Positions 25,255-32,979 are shown, counted from the stretch's first letter. The stretch is 48,769 bases of DNA from Microbacterium enclense (GCF_004022425.1 NZ_RBZY01000028.1:1-48769); one strand, 5' to 3'. Made by a program: numbers and translations. The notes: generated from the sequence alone by a model not told the origin.

Positions 25255-27056
25255 TGAGCACCCCCAACAACCGCCGCCGCGATCCGGGCGGCTTCGGCGG
25301 CGAGACGCTGATGCTGCTCGTCCTGATCGTCGTCGTCGTCGGGGGCTTGGTCGTGACCAACGTCGCGGTGCGCCTGGGCGCGCAGCTCGACGGCACCGCG
25401 GCCGAGCTGCCGCCCGACCCGTTTGGGCTCACCCTCGGACTCATCCTCGGGCGCGTGGCGTGGCCGGCATCCGCGACGTGGATCGTCGCGGTTCTCGGCG
25501 CGGTCCTGCTCGTGCTGACGGTCCTCGTGATCGTCGGTGTCGTGCGTTACCGGAAGGGGCGGACCCGCGTCGACCGCGCCAGCTCGTACATGGGCCGCGG
25601 CAAGAACGTCGCCGGCCTGAGCCGACAGAACGCCGTGCAGTCTGCCGAGCGTCTCGGCGTGAAGGGCGTCGATGGTAAGCCGGTGCTGGGCGTACCGATC
25701 GGGAAGACGATCGGTGGGATGCCGCTGTGGGGCACGTGGGAGGACATGCACATCGACATTTGGGGGCCGCGTACCGGTAAGACCACCTCCCGTGCGGTGC
25801 CCGCGATTCTCGACGCCCCCGGCGGCGTGCTCGTCACCTCAAACAAGCGCGACGTGGTGGATGCCACCCGCGACGTTCGCGCGGAGGCCGGCCCGGTGTG
25901 GGTGTTCGATCCTCAGGGAATCGCGCTCGAGAATCCGTCGTGGTGGTGGAACCCGCTCAGCTACGTCACCGACGAGGTGAAAGCGGCCAAGCTGGCCGAT
26001 CACTTCGCGTCGGGCTCGCGTGATCCCGGAGCCAAGACGGATGCCTACTTCGACCCCGCGGGGCAGGATCTCCTTGCGGGGCTCCTGCTCGCCGCGGCGC
26101 TCGATGGTCGACCGATCACCGACGTCTACGCCTGGCTGACGCGCCCCACGGAAGACGAGGCGGTGTCGATCTTGAAGCGGCACGGCTACAAGCTCACCGC
26201 TGACCAGGTGCGCGGCGTCATCACTGCCCCCGAGAAGCAGCGCGGCGGCATCTACGGCACGGCGCAGCAAATGGCGTCGTGCCTCACGAACCGTCAGGTT
26301 GCGTCGTGGGTGAACCCCCTGACGCAGACCGATCTTCGCCCTCAATTCGACCCCGCCGCATTCGTGCGCGGCGGCGGCACGCTCTACTCGCTGTCCAAGG
26401 AGGGCCGCGGGACCGCCGGCCCGCTCGTGACGGCGCTGACCGTGGCCGTCGTCGAGGCCGCGGAGGAAATCGCCGCGGCATCCCCCGGGGGCCGTCTCGC
26501 GGTGCCCCTGCTCGGCGTGCTCGACGAGGCGGCGAACGTCTGCCGCTGGCGTGAGCTGCCGAACCTTTACAGCCACTACGGCTCGCGCGGAATCGTCCTG
26601 ATGACCATCCTGCAATCGTGGTCACAGGGCATCGACGTATGGGGAGAGTCGGGCATGCGCAAGCTGTGGTCGGCGTCCAACGTCAAGGTCTACGGCGGCG
26701 GTGTGGCCGAAGAAACCTTCCTCGAATCGCTCTCCAAGCTGATCGGTGACTACGACCGTCAGGCGTCGTCGGTGTCGTCGGGTCGCGGTGGGCGCAGCGT
26801 GAACCAGCAGCTCCACCGTGAGCGCATCCTGGACGTCGCGGACCTGTCCGCGATGCCGAAGGGTCGCGCCGTGGTGCTGTCGTCGGGGAACCGCCCGACG
26901 CTGATCCGCACGCAGCCGTGGATGACCGGCGCGCACGCCGAGAAGGTCAAGGCGTCGATTGCCGCGCACGACCCGGCGGCGCAGCGGACGATAAACGAGG
27001 CTCAGGAGTCCGTGCGCGCCGTGGCCCGCGCGGAGAACGATCGAGAGGCCGTCTGA
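25254..27056 (+). CDS. Type IV coupling protein (VirD4/TraG family)
   Basis: This 600-residue membrane ATPase brings the relaxase-DNA complex to the channel. Two TM helices occur at about 18-40 and 72-98. The nucleotide-binding domain has Walker A in IWGPRTGKTTS (169-179), the short GxxxGKT version common in actinobacterial coupling proteins, then PGGVLVTSNKRDVVDATRD and VWVFDPQG. Walker B is LLGVLDEAANV, followed by the PNLYSHYGSRGIVLMTILQSWSQG block diagnostic of TraG/VirD4. The ATG at 25254 overlaps the previous stop; an open extension upstream is a shadow of the VirB4 gene. The C-terminal tail may bind relaxase. Its stop overlaps the following gene (TGATG). Confidence 0.92.
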   Translation: MSTPNNRRRDPGGFGGETLMLLVLIVVVVGGLVVTNVAVRLGAQLDGTAAELPPDPFGLTLGLILGRVAWPASATWIVAVLGAVLLVLTVLVIVGVVRYRKGRTRVDRASSYMGRGKNVAGLSRQNAVQSAERLGVKGVDGKPVLGVPIGKTIGGMPLWGTWEDMHIDIWGPRTGKTTSRAVPAILDAPGGVLVTSNKRDVVDATRDVRAEAGPVWVFDPQGIALENPSWWWNPLSYVTDEVKAAKLADHFASGSRDPGAKTDAYFDPAGQDLLAGLLLAAALDGRPITDVYAWLTRPTEDEAVSILKRHGYKLTADQVRGVITAPEKQRGGIYGTAQQMASCLTNRQVASWVNPLTQTDLRPQFDPAAFVRGGGTLYSLSKEGRGTAGPLVTALTVAVVEAAEEIAAASPGGRLAVPLLGVLDEAANVCRWRELPNLYSHYGSRGIVLMTILQSWSQGIDVWGESGMRKLWSASNVKVYGGGVAEETFLESLSKLIGDYDRQASSVSSGRGGRSVNQQLHRERILDVADLSAMPKGRAVVLSSGNRPTLIRTQPWMTGAHAEKVKASIAAHDPAAQRTINEAQESVRAVARAENDREAV

Positions 27057-27754
27057 TGAGCGACAACTGGGGCGACGACGACGGGATCGAGGCCGAGCCG
27101 TTCGACGTCGACGACGAACCGACCGCGGAGCGCGAGGAGCGCGAGCCTGGACGCATGTTCGGACTCGACGTCGCGGAGGTCGTCGAAAGCATGGCGCGGC
27201 CGGCGATCGCGCGGACGCTGCAGAAGGCCGTCCGCGACGTCGTAAACGAGGTCGTCGACGCGGAGGTGACCGAACAGCTCGACCCCTCCGTAATCGAGGA
27301 GCTGCAAGCGCAAGCGGCCACCGCCGCGCGCCGAGCGGTCGGCGCCGCTCTCGACGAGCTGGACGAGGAGCCGGCCAACGAGGAGCCCGAGCTGTACTTC
27401 GGGTCGGTCGACGAGTTCGTGCGGGGTTTCCTGCTCCCCAACTACAAGCGCCGTGTGGACGGTCAGCGCGTCATGTGGGCCGCGGAGTGGTGGAAGTACG
27501 CCGAAGCCGTCGCGCGTCTCGACGCGCTCTGGCGGGCGTGGGAGCACCTGCGACAGGACGCGCAGACGGGTATGTCGGTGTGGTTCCGTGACCACGCCGA
27601 GCACCACATGTCGATTCTGCTCAGCACGGATGGTCCCTTCGCCGCGGCCGGCGAGGGCAAGAACAGTGAGAACGTGAACGACAAGGGCGAGCAGCTGCCG
27701 TACATTGCACCTCCCGAAGGGCTGTTCCCGGACGTGCGCGAGGTGTCGGCATGA
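27056..27754 (+). CDS. DUF4913 protein
   Basis: This 232-residue soluble protein has an acidic N-terminus (about 1-30) and a helical middle that could be a coiled coil (VVESMARPAIARTL...AAALDELDEE-like). A DUF4913 domain follows at about 120-205: ELYFGSVDEFVRGFLLPNYKR, MWAAEWWKYAEAVARLDALW and GMSVWFRDHAEHHM. DUF4913 proteins regularly follow the coupling-protein gene in actinobacterial conjugative plasmids. Their function is not known; an adaptor between VirD4 and the relaxosome is a reasonable inference. Start and stop are both overlapped (TGATG, ATGA), so it belongs firmly to the transfer operon. Confidence 0.85.
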   Translation: MSDNWGDDDGIEAEPFDVDDEPTAEREEREPGRMFGLDVAEVVESMARPAIARTLQKAVRDVVNEVVDAEVTEQLDPSVIEELQAQAATAARRAVGAALDELDEEPANEEPELYFGSVDEFVRGFLLPNYKRRVDGQRVMWAAEWWKYAEAVARLDALWRAWEHLRQDAQTGMSVWFRDHAEHHMSILLSTDGPFAAAGEGKNSENVNDKGEQLPYIAPPEGLFPDVREVSA

Positions 27755-28110
27755 GCGCCGTCACGACCCGCCGGGAATCGTGGGTGCGCTCATACGCCGC
27801 ACCCTTCACGATGCGGATCGCTGTCGTCCAGACGGCGTGTGCGCTCGCGCTACTCGCCGCGGCGGGTATCGTCGCGCTTCTCTCAGCCGACGCGATCGCG
27901 CAAAGCGTCGCGGCCGGCGCGGCACTCGTCGCCGCCGTCGTGCTGTTGGCCGCGGTCATCGGCTCGATGTTGCACCTCGCGGCGCTGCGGATGCTGCCCC
28001 GCTTCCCCGTTCGCGACGGGGGCGGTCCCGCGCGGCCCTCGGCTGCCGTCCTGGAACGGATCGAGCGGCACAGGAGCGATCACGGGGAGACGCCCCCTGA
28101 GCCACGCTGA
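27751..28110 (+). CDS. Small membrane protein ending the T4SS operon
   Basis: This 119-residue protein has two hydrophobic helices (about 22-46 MRIAVVQTACALALLAAAGIVALL and 52-80, rich in Ala and Val) joined by a short loop, and a charged cytoplasmic C-terminus (LERIERHRSDHGETPPEPR). The start overlaps the DUF4913 stop (ATGA). No family is recognised. In similar operons such proteins are kept as the last gene and may be entry-exclusion or channel accessory factors; that is inference. A perfect 17-bp hairpin follows nine bases after the stop. Confidence 0.65.
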   Translation: MSAVTTRRESWVRSYAAPFTMRIAVVQTACALALLAAAGIVALLSADAIAQSVAAGAALVAAVVLLAAVIGSMLHLAALRMLPRFPVRDGGGPARPSAAVLERIERHRSDHGETPPEPR

Positions 28111-28118
28111 GACGCAAA

Positions 28119-28158
28119 GAGAGAGGGAGCGGGCCAACGGAGGCCCGCTCCCTCTCTC
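28119..28158 (+). terminator. Perfect 17-bp hairpin after the T4SS operon
   Basis: A GAGAGAGGGAGCGGGCC arm (28119-28135) pairs perfectly with 28142-28158 around the loop AACGGA. No T-run follows, so it would be a factor-dependent or simply strong structural terminator, as is frequent in high-GC actinobacteria. The arm is closely related to the hairpin at 28699-28735, which ends the opposite operon. Confidence 0.65.
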
Positions 28159-28281
28159 GTCGGCTCAGACGGGCGCTCGACGCCCACGCTCGGCACCATG
28201 CACTCAACGACACGCACTTGAACCAAGGTGGACACCCGTGATTGAGCGAAAATCAGGCTGATCAGGCGGTGAAACGACGAA

Positions 28282-28376
28282 CGCCCGAAGCATTCGCTCC
28301 GGGCGCCGTTGAATCCACCTGTTAGGATGAGAGATGGAGTGTCGCATCTTGCGACCTCACCGTCCGGCCAGACGGT
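28282..28376. other. Cluster of three hairpins; possible structured RNA
   Basis: Hairpins at 28282-28305 (CGCCCG-A-AGC-ATTC-GCT-C-CGGGCG), 28341-28355 (GTCGCA-TCT-TGCGAC) and 28359-28376 (ACCGTC-CGGCCA-GACGGT) lie within 95 bases without a convincing gene. On the minus strand the first is followed by TTCGTCGTTT, so it would make a fair terminator for a short minus-strand RNA starting in the AT-rich stretch at 28380-28500. That stretch also must contain the promoter of the 29-residue peptide, giving a divergent sRNA/peptide arrangement. The rest of 28160-28514 shows nothing else I can support. Confidence 0.3.
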
Positions 28377-28514
28377 CCACTTCACAACCTGAGGAAGACT
28401 GAGATTACTTCTAAAGCAAATACCAGCGTACGTGCTAATTCAGTTTCTCGCAAACTAGAGAACCTGGATAACCCCCCAGTTCTTCCTCGGCATCAGTCGA
28501 AGAAGGAGGGGGTC

Positions 28515-28604
28515 ATGAACGCACAAGACGTCATGGCGTTGGTGACGATGTTCGCCACGCTCGTCAGCGCTCACGCTGCACTCAGTACCCGCAGCAAGCG
28601 GTAA
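28515..28604 (+). CDS. 29-residue hydrophobic peptide
   Basis: This tiny ORF has an excellent ribosome site (AAGGAGGGGG, four bases before the ATG). The peptide starts MNAQDVMALVTMFATLVSAH and ends LSTRSKR: one short hydrophobic helix and a basic tail, the build of small membrane peptides and type I toxins. A G/C hairpin follows 11 bases after the stop. The AT-rich 120 bases upstream suggest its own promoter. No homologue is recognised; peptides of this type also occur as phage or plasmid holin-like leaders. Function is not assigned. Confidence 0.55.
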   Translation: MNAQDVMALVTMFATLVSAHAALSTRSKR

Positions 28605-28615
28605 GCGCGCGTAGC

Positions 28616-28633
28616 GCCCCCCTTGTGGGGGGC
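28616..28633 (+). terminator. Hairpin after the 29-residue peptide gene
   Basis: GCCCCCC-TTGT-GGGGGGC forms a perfect 7-bp G/C stem 11 bases after the peptide's TAA. The following CTCTACCG is only weakly T-rich. It supports the view that the peptide gene is an independent transcription unit. Confidence 0.55.
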
Positions 28634-28698
28634 TCTACCGCCCACCCTTGCTTCCGACCCGCAGGGGGCACGAAATCTATCGCGCTTCTGCCCGACAC

Positions 28699-28735
28699 GA
28701 GAGAGGGACCGGCCAACAGGCTCGGTCCCTCTCTC
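28699..28735 (-). terminator. Hairpin after the mobilisation operon
   Basis: GAGAGAGGGACCG (28699-28711) pairs with CGGTCCCTCTCTC (28723-28735); an inner GCC-AACA-GGC pairing leaves one bulged T. It lies 19 bases beyond the stop codon of the minus-strand gene at 28754 and shares most of its arm with the hairpin at 28119-28158. No U-run is seen. Confidence 0.55.
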
Positions 28736-28753
28736 ACCCCCTCGGACGGACGC

Positions 28754-29914
28754 TCAGCGCCCCAGCTCGGAGCGTTGCACGCGCGCCGCGGCCGACCTTG
28801 CCGGCTTCACCTTCGTCGCGGTCGCGGGCGAGCCCTTGACGGCCTCCGTGGCCGGCTTGGCGTTACCGACGTCGGCGTGCACCTTCGCGGCCACGGCCTC
28901 CTTCTCGATGCCCTTGCCTTCGAGCTTGTTCGCGTCGTTCTTGCGACGCTCCGCGGAGTCGTACTTGGGGCCGGCCTCGGCTCGTGCGGACTCGGCCGCG
29001 CGCTCGTGGCTCTGGGCCTCCTCGCGCGCCTGAATGCGCTCCTCGGAGCCCTCAGGGGCGTTCTCCGCGCGCTCATCGGCCCGGTCGGCCTGACGGTCGG
29101 CGCGGTCGGCTTCGCGCATCAGCAGCGCCGCCTCTGCCTCCTCGGAGCGCGATCGCTGACGCTCCGTCTCGGAAGTGATGCGGAGGAGTTCTGCGTCGAC
29201 CGCGGCCTGTGTTGCGGGGTAGTCGCCCGCGGACTCCGACAGGTCGATGCCGTGCCGTTTGCGCAGCTCGGCCCGGGTAGTTTCTGCCAGCGTCGCGGCT
29301 TCGTTCGCTCGCGTCAGCTCCGCTGAGCGTTCCGCCTCGTCGGGACCGAATGTGGCGCCGTAACGATGGTCGCGCACGTCGCGCTCGGCCACGGCGACCT
29401 GGTGGAGCAACCGAGCGGTGTCGGCCTCGGCCGTGGCGTCCGTCGTCTGGGGCGCTACGGCCATGTCGGGACCGGTAGCGCTCTCCACCTGGCGGCGCTG
29501 AACCTCGGCGTCGACGGCCGCTTGCACCGCCTGGGGGTCGCCGCCGGCCTGGACGACGTCGACGCCGTAGCGAGTGCGCAGCTCGTCGCGCATGTGCGCC
29601 TCGGCGCGCACGGCCTCGGGGTCTTCGTTGCCCCACGCGCGCGCCGTGGCGAGCGTCGTGCCGATCTGCTCGGGGGTCGCGCGCTCCCACCAGTCGTTCC
29701 GGTAGACGCTGCTGAGCTCAACGCGCGCCGACTGCCGTTCGGCGGCGAACCGGGACGCCAGCTCGCGGGCTTGCTGCTGGCTCTCCGCTTGCGCTCGTCG
29801 AGCTGCTTCCTCGCGCTGTCGGGCGAGGATTTCGCCCACGCGGCCGGCGGCGGTCACCGCGACGCGGAGCTGCCCCTCGAACGCTTCGGAAATGCCGTCG
29901 CTCTCATCGGCCAT
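28754..29914 (-). CDS. Coiled-coil protein downstream of the relaxase
   Basis: This 386-residue, highly charged, Ala/Glu/Arg-rich helical protein contains an internal repeat. GTTLATARAWGNEDPEAVRAEA, RTRYGVDV and QAGGDPQAVQAAVDAEVQRRQ are echoed by a later copy with RKRHGIDL and ESAGDYPATQAAVDAELLRIT. The region RSRSEEAEAALLMREADRADRQ is a long coiled coil, and the C-terminus is basic (KVKPARSAAARVQRSELGR). It follows the relaxase gene by 12 bases. Proteins like this are conserved after relaxases in actinobacterial plasmids; a relaxosome or coupling-protein adaptor role is plausible, but no catalytic motif is seen. Confidence 0.65.
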   Translation of the reverse strand: MADESDGISEAFEGQLRVAVTAAGRVGEILARQREEAARRAQAESQQQARELASRFAAERQSARVELSSVYRNDWWERATPEQIGTTLATARAWGNEDPEAVRAEAHMRDELRTRYGVDVVQAGGDPQAVQAAVDAEVQRRQVESATGPDMAVAPQTTDATAEADTARLLHQVAVAERDVRDHRYGATFGPDEAERSAELTRANEAATLAETTRAELRKRHGIDLSESAGDYPATQAAVDAELLRITSETERQRSRSEEAEAALLMREADRADRQADRADERAENAPEGSEERIQAREEAQSHERAAESARAEAGPKYDSAERRKNDANKLEGKGIEKEAVAAKVHADVGNAKPATEAVKGSPATATKVKPARSAAARVQRSELGR

Positions 29915-29926
29915 GGCGTGCTCCTC

Positions 29927-31657
29927 TCATCGTTCCGGGCCTCGGTCAGGCCGCGGGGTTGTGGGCGTGCGGGGTCGGGTCGGTTCGATCGTCGAGGGGA
30001 GCGGCGAGGTCGTTCCCTTGCGACGGTTCTCCTCGGCCCGGTTCATCTTGTTCAACGCCTCGCGCGTGGCCTCGTCGATCACCGAGGACATGTCGATGCG
30101 GCGCGGTTCGGTCTTCGTGGCCGTGGGCGCGGTGGCCGTCGTCGACGTCGCCGGCAGGGCGGCACGAACGCGGACCAGCCGTGTTCGAACATCGGTGGCG
30201 ATCGCTTCCGCGTGCCGCGCCTGTTGCGCCGCCTTGGCGGCGTCATAGACCGCCTGGGTGAGGTTCATGAGCTGGCGCAGCATCGCCGCTTGCGCCGCGG
30301 TTCCCTGACCACCCCGGATGGCGCTCGCGAGGAGCATCGCCGCACCGCCGGCCGACACCCGCCCCGCCTTCTGGGGCTTTGCCTGGCCGCGGTAGGTCTG
30401 CGCCGACTTTGCCAGCTCGTCGGATGCCGCGGCGAGGTCGCCGGGTACTTCCTCGACGGCATTGGACCAGGCCGCGAATGCGCCCGACGTCTGCCGTGCG
30501 ACGCGCGCCCATGTGTCGCGGTCGTCGAGCGGAACAGAGCGCAGCGTCTCGCGCAGCTCGCCCAGCTCGGCGGTGTACCGATCCCACAGCTCGGGGTCGG
30601 GCTCGGTCGTCTCCCGTCCCGGTGCGACGGGTCGTTGGTTGCGCTTGGCCGCGTTCCACTCGGCCGCGGCGTCCATCGCGCCGGTCGCGCTGTCGGGCCA
30701 CTCGGCGCGCAGTCGCGGCAGGGTGAGGTCGCGGCCCATGTGACCGCCGCCGTACCAAATGGGACGCTCGCCGGCCGCGGGCTTCGCGGCCACCGAGTAG
30801 CCGGTGATGACGTCGGTCTGACCGTCCGCGTAGCGGGGTCGGACGACGACACCGGAGCGGCGCAGACGGCGCACGAACTCGGCTTCGTTCTCGCTCGCGC
30901 TCGCGCACGCGCGCACCTTCCGGGCGAGGTCGTTGCGCGGTGCGTTGAGACGAATCTCGGCGGTAATCCGCGTCTGACGTTCGCGCGGGTCGAGCTGGTG
31001 CCACGGCATGACGTCGCCGCCGATCTTCTCGGCGTGCGCTTCGTACTTCCGCTGTGCGAACAGCGCGGAACGCTCCTCAACCTTGGCCTGTTCGGCGGGG
31101 CTGAAACCGCGCGTCGCGCGCTCGCCCTTGGTCGACTCCAACAGCTCTAGGCCGTGCTTTACTTCGAGCGCTCGTGCGGCGTTCTGCGCACGCACGTAGT
31201 CGAGGTGAGTCGATGCCTTCGTGCCGTCCTCGCGCACGAGGTTCACAGCGATGTGCACGTGGTCGTTACCGGACTTCGACAGGCCGTGACGGACGGCGAC
31301 CCAACGGCACGGTGCCTTGGTGCCGTCGTTGTCGTCCAACCCCATCGCGGCCACAAAGTCGGTGGCAATCGCGTTCCACTCGGCGTCGGTCTTGATGCCC
31401 TCCTCGGCGCGCAGCGAGAGGGATGCGTGCCAGACGTGCCCGCCCTTCACATCGACCCCGAGCTGCTTGTGAGGACGGTCCAGGTGACGCGCGATCGCCA
31501 GGCCGCTCTCGCGGCTCAGCTCGGCATCGTCGTACCACGCCATGAGCGCATCGTCACCCGCGACAAGGTGCGGCTCCGTGTGCTCGTTGTGACGACCGCC
31601 GCCGACGAGATACGTCACGAGGCCCGACATGCGATCGCCGCGCGTGATGTTCGGCAT
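29927..31657 (-). CDS. MOBP-type relaxase
   Basis: This 576-residue relaxase nicks oriT and pilots the strand. The N-terminal domain contains VTYLVGGGRHNEHTEPH, where Tyr16 is a candidate nucleophile. HVWHASLS (74-81) follows, and the metal-binding histidine motif is in HGLSKSGNDHVHIAVNLV (H124, H133, H135). This is the three-His arrangement of the MOBP group in actinobacterial plasmids. A central basic and helical region and a C-terminal Ala-rich, Pro/Thr-rich tail follow. The start is the ATG at 31657, overlapping the MobC stop (TGATG); a GTG just before it would add one residue. It works with MobC at the candidate oriT upstream. Confidence 0.9.
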   Translation of the reverse strand: MPNITRGDRMSGLVTYLVGGGRHNEHTEPHLVAGDDALMAWYDDAELSRESGLAIARHLDRPHKQLGVDVKGGHVWHASLSLRAEEGIKTDAEWNAIATDFVAAMGLDDNDGTKAPCRWVAVRHGLSKSGNDHVHIAVNLVREDGTKASTHLDYVRAQNAARALEVKHGLELLESTKGERATRGFSPAEQAKVEERSALFAQRKYEAHAEKIGGDVMPWHQLDPRERQTRITAEIRLNAPRNDLARKVRACASASENEAEFVRRLRRSGVVVRPRYADGQTDVITGYSVAAKPAAGERPIWYGGGHMGRDLTLPRLRAEWPDSATGAMDAAAEWNAAKRNQRPVAPGRETTEPDPELWDRYTAELGELRETLRSVPLDDRDTWARVARQTSGAFAAWSNAVEEVPGDLAAASDELAKSAQTYRGQAKPQKAGRVSAGGAAMLLASAIRGGQGTAAQAAMLRQLMNLTQAVYDAAKAAQQARHAEAIATDVRTRLVRVRAALPATSTTATAPTATKTEPRRIDMSSVIDEATREALNKMNRAEENRRKGTTSPLPSTIEPTRPRTPTTPRPDRGPER

Positions 31658-32055
31658 CACGTCAAGCTCAACTCGTCGGTCAGCTCGTCGATCCGCATCG
31701 CTGTCTTGCGCACCGCAGCGAGCGTCGCGAACGTCTCGGGGCGCAGCTCGCGCGTGGCGTTGGTGGCCTTCGCGATCTGATTGACGTTGTTCGAGATAGC
31801 GGCGAGAAGACGGTGCAGCTCGTACAGCTTCGTGATCATTGCGCGCCGCTCGGAGGCCGTCTCGCCGGCATCCTGCGCAAGCGCGCTCTCCACGAGAAGG
31901 CGCGGGATTGTCACGCCCTGCGCGAGGGCCAGGCGCAACAGCACGCCCTCCTCCTCGGGGCTGGCTCTCACGACGTGACGCGCCACGCGACCGCCGGCCA
32001 CATTCGGGCGGCGACGACGCTCGGACGGGCGAGGCGTAGGCATCTCCTCAGACAT
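31657..32055 (-). CDS. mobC: MobC-like relaxosome accessory protein
   Basis: This 132-residue protein has a basic N-terminus (RPSERRRRPNVAGGR), a strand-helix-helix ribbon-helix-helix region (ARHVVRASPEEEGVLLRLALAQGVTIPRLLVESAL) and the family signature NNVNQIAKATN at 89-99. MobC proteins bind near the nick site and help the relaxase to open the strands. GGGAGGGTGAGC precedes the ATG at 32055. It is the first gene of the mobilisation operon and next to the hairpin-rich region where oriT is expected. Confidence 0.88.
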   Translation of the reverse strand: MSEEMPTPRPSERRRRPNVAGGRVARHVVRASPEEEGVLLRLALAQGVTIPRLLVESALAQDAGETASERRAMITKLYELHRLLAAISNNVNQIAKATNATRELRPETFATLAAVRKTAMRIDELTDELSLT

Positions 32056-32085
32056 GCTCACCCTCCCTTCGGCCCAGCGCAGCGA

Positions 32086-32250
32086 CCCCGCCCCTGCGGG
32101 GACCGCACACATCAAGTGTGCCGCACCTTTCGACGCAAGTCGAGAGGTCAAGTCCGGTTAGGGCACCTAACTGTATAGCTTGCTCCGTCCGGGACTCGAT
32201 TCGAGGTCGCTCACGGCGACAGCCGGGAGTGGTCGCGGCTTCGCCGCGAC
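32086..32250. other. oriT: Candidate origin of transfer (oriT)
   Basis: There are five hairpins in 165 bases: CCCCGC-CCCT-GCGGGG (32086-32101), GCACAC-ATCAA-GTGTGC (32105-32121), a 10-bp stem with one G-U pair around the loop GCAA (32125-32148), GTTAGG-GCA-CCTAAC (32157-32171), and GTCGCGGC-TTC-GCCGCGAC (32232-32250). Eleven bases after the fourth comes TATAGCTTGC (32174-32183). It resembles the MOBP nick region (TATCCTG/C) at six of eight positions, with the cut expected after 32182. The position is right: just upstream of mobC-relaxase and before a divergent gene. Confidence 0.6.
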
Positions 32251-32310
32251 GGTCCTGCTGCAAGCGCGAGGAACCTCGCGCGGACGGCGCCGCATCCGTA
32301 GGCTGCTCGC

Positions 32311-32697
32311 ATGGCTAAGGAACTCTCCCCCCAGGAAGCAATCGAGCGCGCACAGCGCGCCCTCGACGATCGACTGACGTCGGTTCGCGAGCTGGCCGAA
32401 TCGCGGCAAAAGCTCGCGGACGTGCGCGAAGCATCCGCCGCGCGGATCGCTTACGTTGAGCGCGAGGAGCGCGAGAAGGTCGCCGCTGCCGAGCGTGACG
32501 ACGCACGCGCCTACAGCGCGACGATCGACGCCGGATGGACCCCCGCCGAGCTGCGCAAGATCGGTTTTGCGGAGGCGGGTCAGAAGCGCGCACCGCGTAA
32601 GCGTCAGGCGCGCAAGTCGACGTCGAGTGAGGCCGCGGCGACGCCGCCGGCCGACGCCGCCGACAACGGCGGCGAGGGACAGTCCTACGGCGGCTGA
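32311..32697 (+). CDS. Helical basic protein divergent from mobC
   Basis: This 128-residue protein has a long charged helix with coiled-coil character (about 8-70: SPQEAIERAQRALDDRLTSVRELAES... ). A short segment (DAGWTPAELRKIGF, 75-88) resembles the second half of an HTH, and a basic then Ala/Gly-rich tail (KRAPRKRQARK) follows. No enzyme motif is present. It is transcribed away from the oriT region, opposite to mobC. Such small proteins beside oriT often belong to the relaxosome, but this is context-based inference. No strong Shine-Dalgarno sequence is seen; TAGGCTG precedes the ATG. Confidence 0.6.
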   Translation: MAKELSPQEAIERAQRALDDRLTSVRELAESRQKLADVREASAARIAYVEREEREKVAAAERDDARAYSATIDAGWTPAELRKIGFAEAGQKRAPRKRQARKSTSSEAAATPPADAADNGGEGQSYGG

Positions 32698-32710
32698 CGT
32701 ATCCCCCTGA

Positions 32711-32761
32711 CCACCTGTGGACGGCCCGAGCTACCTACGGGCTCCACCCGCCCACAGGTGG
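32711..32761. repeat. Nested inverted repeat
   Basis: CCACCTGTGG (32711-32720) and CCACAGGTGG (32752-32761) are perfect 10-base inverted arms; inside them GCCCG and CGGGC pair again (32724-32728, 32737-32741). It follows 14 bases after the stop of the gene at 32697 and would act as a terminator or a protein-binding site. No T-run is present. Confidence 0.6.
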
Positions 32762-32840
32762 ACAGCGGGACCCTAGTTATCCGACCGCTACGCGGCCTCG
32801 TTAGGAGGACTCCCCCTCCCCCTAATGCCCGGGATTGTGT

Positions 32841-32922
32841 CACAGCCCAACACCCCGTCAAGGGCGCTTCGCGTCACTCCGTGATGCGGCAAGCCGCACC
32901 CTTGACGGGGTGTCGCGCTGTG
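32841..32922. repeat. 82-bp imperfect palindrome
   Basis: Outer arms CACAGC/GCTGTG (32841-32846, 32917-32922) and a 15-base perfect pair ACACCCCGTCAAGGG / CCCTTGACGGGGTGT (32850-32864, 32899-32913) enclose smaller internal stems (GCGGCAAGCCGC at 32886-32897). It lies in the non-coding gap 32698-32979 beyond the convergent DUF5677-like gene. A bidirectional terminator, a single-strand origin or a recombination site are possible readings. Confidence 0.6.
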
Positions 32923-32979
32923 AAGGGCGGCATCTATCAGGGGGACGGGGAAAGAGTGGCGATGAGATACAGGACGTGC

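Noticed and set aside
28080..28385. A 101-codon minus-strand frame starting GTG, beginning KWTVWPDGEVARCD
   Set aside because: The first half looks protein-like, but the frame runs through the perfect 17-bp hairpin and into the end of the membrane-protein gene; the hairpin cluster explains the region better.
29366..31150. A 594-codon open frame on the plus strand opposite the relaxase
   Set aside because: It runs across two clearly coding minus-strand genes and lacks any recognisable motif; it is a codon-bias shadow.
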